NCBI GenBank assembly: GCA_964228145.1
Contig: CAXQZJ010000163.1
Span: forward strand, 1 to 25,157
Origin: Pseudobowmanella sp964228145
Lineage (GTDB): Bacteria; Pseudomonadota; Gammaproteobacteria; Enterobacterales; Alteromonadaceae
Reading direction: 5' to 3'
DNA length: 25,157 nt
Notes under the pieces: generated by a model
Database searches by the model: none
What the model saw: only the letters and a program-made list of their open reading frames with translations
Told to the model about the DNA's origin: nothing
Position numbers and translations under genes: made by a program
In this document: one piece after another, positions 22,440 through 25,157 of the stretch
How positions within the stretch are numbered: the first letter of the stretch is position 1
Layout of the letters: each line of letters begins with the position of its first letter

Positions 22440-23909
22440 TTAATCTAACCAGTCTTTCAGCGCTATGCGCTGTGTTTGTTGTTCATTGCGAATGACGATT
22501 TCAGCGAAACGAGTTTTGAGCTCAATCACCAGCGAAATGTGGTCGTCCGCCAATGCCCAGCTTAATTGTAATTGCGCCCCCTCGGCCTGCAGATCAAATT
22601 CGCCGTTAAACGCGGGGTGGCGGTTACGTAATTTAATCAACTCACACAAGGCTTTTACCACCGGCTTTTGCAGCGCTTGCTCAACGTCGTTTGTGTTCAG
22701 ATAAGGACGATTTATATCACGCCCGACATTGGTTTTACTTAATAAATCCATGTCATTGGGGATGGCCAGTAGCCCCGCATAATAAACCTGAGGAATGCCT
22801 GGACTGAAAAATTGGATAGCACGGGCGATGAGGTAATCCAAGTCTTGCTGCCCCAGCGCGTCATAGTAAGTGCAATTCACCTGATAAAGATCGAGATTGC
22901 TTGCGGATGCACCGGTAGCGCGCCGACTTTGCCCCTGGCTGTTTTGGTGAATACTCTCTACCAATGTGTCGATTTGCTTACCGTCCAATAACCCGGGTTT
23001 GTCACCTTCCGGACCCACATCAATGATGCCGATGCCATCATGGGTATCGAGCACCGTAATGCAATTGCGTGGCGATTGCGTCAGCCAGTTTGCCAGCGCT
23101 GAACTGTCATTGGTCAGCAGGGTCTGGAGCACCAGCGGGGGAAGCGCAAAATCGTAAACCAGACTACAGCGCTTGGCGATCTCAATTTGGGTTTGGTAAT
23201 GACTGTGGATTTCCACCAGACACGTCATGCCATCTTGTGCAGCCCTCGCAGACAGATCAGCGATAAACTCAAAGGTTTCTTCCAGCATAAAGCAAGAGGT
23301 GCCAGCCTGTTTGATTGCATAACCGGCCGCATCCAATCGAATAAGGTTAACTTTGTTGTCAGCAAAGGTAGTCAATATGGTAGTCAGATAGTTGCTACCC
23401 TCGACGGATCCTACGTCAATATCAATTTGATTCGAGGTGAAGGTTGTCCAAAACGGATGTGCACTTCCGTCGCTCAGCGTAATGTCGGTAAAACAGGGAG
23501 TCGGACGGGGTCGATATATTTTTGTTACGCCATCAGTGTTGTGCGTGCCGAAAACCTTGTCCCTTGTCAGAAACAAAGGCCAGAACTCAGACTCAGTCCC
23601 TTTGGCCAACACGTCTAAAAACTGCGGGCTTTGCGCCGACATATGATTAACGATCATGTCAGCCATCAGATCAAACTGTTCACCCAACTTTTTCACATCG
23701 CGCCAATCTCCAAGGCGTGGGTCGACACAGGTGTGGTCTTTTGGATCGAATCCGGCATCCTCGCCGTCAATCGCATCAAAAAACGGCAATAAGTGCACGC
23801 CCCCAAATAACCCTGAAAGTTGATTGGTTAACAAGGTGTTAAGGCTTTGCAGCCCACCACCGCTGAGTCTATCTACGTAAGTGATTAGCTGTACTTTGTT
23901 GGCCGCCAT
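22440..23909 (-). CDS. gtfA: Sucrose phosphorylase (GH13 subfamily 18)
   Basis: 489 residues, collinear with Bifidobacterium sucrose phosphorylase (504). It cleaves sucrose with phosphate to alpha-glucose 1-phosphate and fructose in the cytoplasm. The catalytic triad is visible: nucleophile Asp193 (IRLDAAGY), acid/base Glu233 (LVEIHSHY) and stabiliser Asp288 (VLDTHDGIG). Substrate-loop residues match sucrose-specific enzymes: Arg135 in YRPRP and Asp340-Leu-Tyr-Gln343 in SNLDLYQVN. This favours sucrose over glucosylglycerol, glucosylglycerate or sucrose-6-phosphate as substrate, though relatives with those activities exist. The ATG has GGAGA about 5 nt upstream. It diverges from an MFS transporter across a 134-nt gap holding the operator-like palindrome. 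Confidence 0.92.
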   Translation of the reverse strand: MAANKVQLITYVDRLSGGGLQSLNTLLTNQLSGLFGGVHLLPFFDAIDGEDAGFDPKDHTCVDPRLGDWRDVKKLGEQFDLMADMIVNHMSAQSPQFLDVLAKGTESEFWPLFLTRDKVFGTHNTDGVTKIYRPRPTPCFTDITLSDGSAHPFWTTFTSNQIDIDVGSVEGSNYLTTILTTFADNKVNLIRLDAAGYAIKQAGTSCFMLEETFEFIADLSARAAQDGMTCLVEIHSHYQTQIEIAKRCSLVYDFALPPLVLQTLLTNDSSALANWLTQSPRNCITVLDTHDGIGIIDVGPEGDKPGLLDGKQIDTLVESIHQNSQGQSRRATGASASNLDLYQVNCTYYDALGQQDLDYLIARAIQFFSPGIPQVYYAGLLAIPNDMDLLSKTNVGRDINRPYLNTNDVEQALQKPVVKALCELIKLRNRHPAFNGEFDLQAEGAQLQLSWALADDHISLVIELKTRFAEIVIRNEQQTQRIALKDWLD

Positions 23910-23933
23910 GACTTCTCCGGCTGAAAATTGAAT

Positions 23934-23947
23934 CTTAATCGATTAAG
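23934..23947. promoter_or_regulatory. LacI-type operator candidate (perfect 14-bp palindrome)
   Basis: CTTAATCGATTAAG is a perfect palindrome with a central CG, as expected for LacI/GalR-family operators. It lies 25 nt upstream of the sucrose phosphorylase start, in the divergent control region. Two further TTAATC half-sites at 23973-23978 and 23984-23989 are 11 bp apart, about one helical turn. Confidence 0.65.
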
Positions 23948-24011
23948 TTGTATGGTGGTACAGAACCAAATATTAATCAAGTGTTAATCATTTTTTGTCA
24001 CTTAACCTGTA

Positions 24012-24017
24012 TATAAT
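24012..24017 (+). promoter_or_regulatory. -10 box of the MFS transporter promoter
   Basis: A perfect TATAAT lies 26 nt before the transporter ATG. No good -35 hexamer occurs at 16-18 nt; TTGTCA at 23995-24000 is only 11 nt away. The promoter may depend on an activator or may be weak. Confidence 0.45.
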
Positions 24018-24043
24018 GTAGCCGACTTTATTGGGAGAATGCC

Positions 24044-25104
24044 ATGGGTAACCAAAATCACAATGCGATGGTCAGGTATATGACGTATTTAATGTTTTTT
24101 GCGTTTGCCATGACCACTGACGCGGTCGGCGTGATCATTCCCGAAGTCGTCAGTGAGTACCAACTGAGCTTGACTGAAGCTGGGGCGTTTCATTACGTGA
24201 CCATGGCAACCATTGCTTTGGGCGGCATATTACTTGGCGCTTTGGCCGATAATATCGGCAGGAAACCGGTGATTTTGGCAGGTTTGGGCTTATTTGCGGT
24301 GTCCTGTTTCGGTTTTATGTTAGGTGAGCAATACTGGTTTTTTCTTTGCTTATTGGCGTTGATGGGATTGGCTATTGGCTTGTTCAAAACCGGCGCGCTA
24401 GCCTTGATAGGTGACATAAGCCAAGATAGTCATCAACACACCCGAACGATGAACGCTGTAGAAGGCTTTTTCGGTATCGGCGCCATTGTGGGGCCTGCCA
24501 TAGTTACCTATTTGATCACCACCGGAGCCCATTGGACCCAACTCTATCTGCTCGCCGGCTTTTTATGTGTCTTACTGTTGCTGATGGCCTGGAAGGTCGA
24601 TTACCCGGAATATGTGCGCAAAGACCAAAGTACCAACCTCAGAGCTACTCTTGCTCTGATGAAAGATCCCTATGCAATGGGGTTCTCTATGGCTATCGCC
24701 TTGTACGTGGCCATTGAGGTGGCGATTTTTGTCTGGATGCCAACTTTGTTAAAAGACTACAGCGGTCAGTGGCAATGGTTTGCAACCTATGCACTGACGG
24801 TATTTTTTGTATTGCGTACTCTTGGTCGCTTTATGGCAGTTTGGATTTTACAGCGCTATTGTTGGACCACAGTGATGATGATATTCACCTTGTTGATTTT
24901 CTTTTGCTACCTGTTTTCAATGGTGTTGGGCACCGACATTGCAATTTTCCTGTTGCCTTTGAGCGGTTTATTTATGTCGATGATATACCCCACCTTGAAT
25001 TCAAAGGGAATCAGCTGTTTTGCAAGTCACCAACATGGCGCGGTTGCCGGGTTGATTCTGTTCTTTACTGCCGTTTCAGCGGCCCTGGCGCCTTTATTTA
25101 TGGG
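24044..25104 (+). CDS. MFS transporter, probable sucrose importer (3' end missing)
   Basis: 353 genuine residues plus part of a further Gly codon are present; the gene is cut by adapter sequence from 25105. The open frame continues through the adapter to a false stop, adding a spurious DRKSVV tail. The real part has about ten to eleven membrane helices. The MFS motif A, GALADNIGRKP, is at about 65-75 between helices 2 and 3, and a hydrophilic central loop lies near 190-205. Family members are about 400 residues, so roughly the last helix or two is missing. It diverges from sucrose phosphorylase, so sucrose/H+ symport is the likely role, inferred from context. GGGAG lies about 7 nt before the ATG. 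Confidence 0.85.
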
Positions 25105-25157
25105 AGATCGGAAGAGCGTCGTGTAGGGAAAGAGTGTAGACGAGCGTGTAGATCTCG
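25105..25157. other. Illumina adapter sequence (assembly contamination, not genomic)
   Basis: The final 53 bases match the reverse complement of the TruSeq i5-side adapter. The 33-nt read-primer part (25105-25137) begins AGATCGGAAGAGCGTCGTG. It is followed by an 8-nt index, AGACGAGC (25138-25145), and then GTGTAGATCTCG (25146-25157), the start of the flow-cell arm. The segment lengths fit the library design exactly. The true genomic sequence ends at 25104. Confidence 0.98.

Noticed and set aside
23995..24017. TTGTCA plus TATAAT as a full sigma70 promoter for the MFS gene
   Set aside because: The spacer is only 11 nt; only the -10 box is kept.
1..25104. Many long open frames antisense to or shifted from real genes (for example 4368-4763 minus and 3627-4022 minus)
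   Set aside because: Each lies wholly over a well-supported gene, has no ribosome-binding site and no family-like protein sequence.
1..25104. CRISPR array, insertion sequence, prophage, tRNA or rRNA genes
   Set aside because: No spaced direct repeats, terminal repeats with a transposase, phage genes or cloverleaf sequences were seen while reading both strands.
25105..25126. C-terminal DRKSVV and stop of the MFS protein
   Set aside because: It is translated adapter sequence, not gene sequence.

Overview
The window looks like ordinary chromosome from a marine-type gammaproteobacterium of the Alteromonadales (Alteromonas/Glaciecola relatives). L13, S9, SspA, ErpA, HemL and HrpB all read as close relatives of the E. 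coli proteins. Gene order matches two E. coli neighbourhoods set side by side: (degQ)-zapG / zapE-rplM-rpsI-[petABC]-sspA-sspB, and thpR / hrpB-mrcB ... hemL-clcA ... erpA. The petABC (bc1 complex) insertion after rpsI and the sucrose phosphorylase locus point away from the enterics. No tRNA, rRNA, CRISPR array, insertion sequence or prophage was seen.

Layout. 1-590 (minus): the first 16 codons of an exported protein, probably DegQ, then zapG. 758-6837 (plus): zapE, rplM-rpsI with a structured leader and a strong terminator, petA-petB-petC with overlapping codons, then sspA-sspB. 6835-6857 is a hairpin shared by converging genes. 6855-8251 (minus): an exported SAM-methyltransferase-like protein and the 2H phosphoesterase ThpR. 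8323-13121 (plus): hrpB-mrcB. 13127-15606 is the least explained stretch: an unrecognised membrane-anchored Pro/Gln-rich protein, a membrane-anchored class III nucleotide cyclase, and a divergent AraC-type protein made only of a DNA-binding domain. 15603-20103 (minus): clc-hemJ-pyrB-hemL, tightly spaced and mixing heme and pyrimidine synthesis. 20187-21337 (plus): a DUF6776-like membrane protein and erpA. 21398 to the end: a sucrose-use locus with a LacI-type regulator, sucrose phosphorylase and a divergent MFS transporter. A perfect 14-bp palindrome in the divergent promoter region is the obvious operator candidate.

How it fits together. petABC encodes a complete Rieske/cytochrome b/cytochrome c1 complex. 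The rplM-sspB stretch groups translation, stringent-response and ClpXP-adaptor functions. hemL and hemJ supply two heme-pathway steps. In the sucrose locus, the transporter would import sucrose, the phosphorylase would split it to glucose 1-phosphate and fructose, and the LacI protein would sense sugar.

The last 53 bases (25105-25157) are not genomic. They match the reverse complement of an Illumina i5/TruSeq adapter, including an 8-nt index, so the transporter gene is cut off artificially. I did not find a convincing new multigene system. The best leads are the 13127-15606 cassette, a ClC protein lacking several canonical pore residues, a PVWY cytochrome b, and an exported methyltransferase-like protein.
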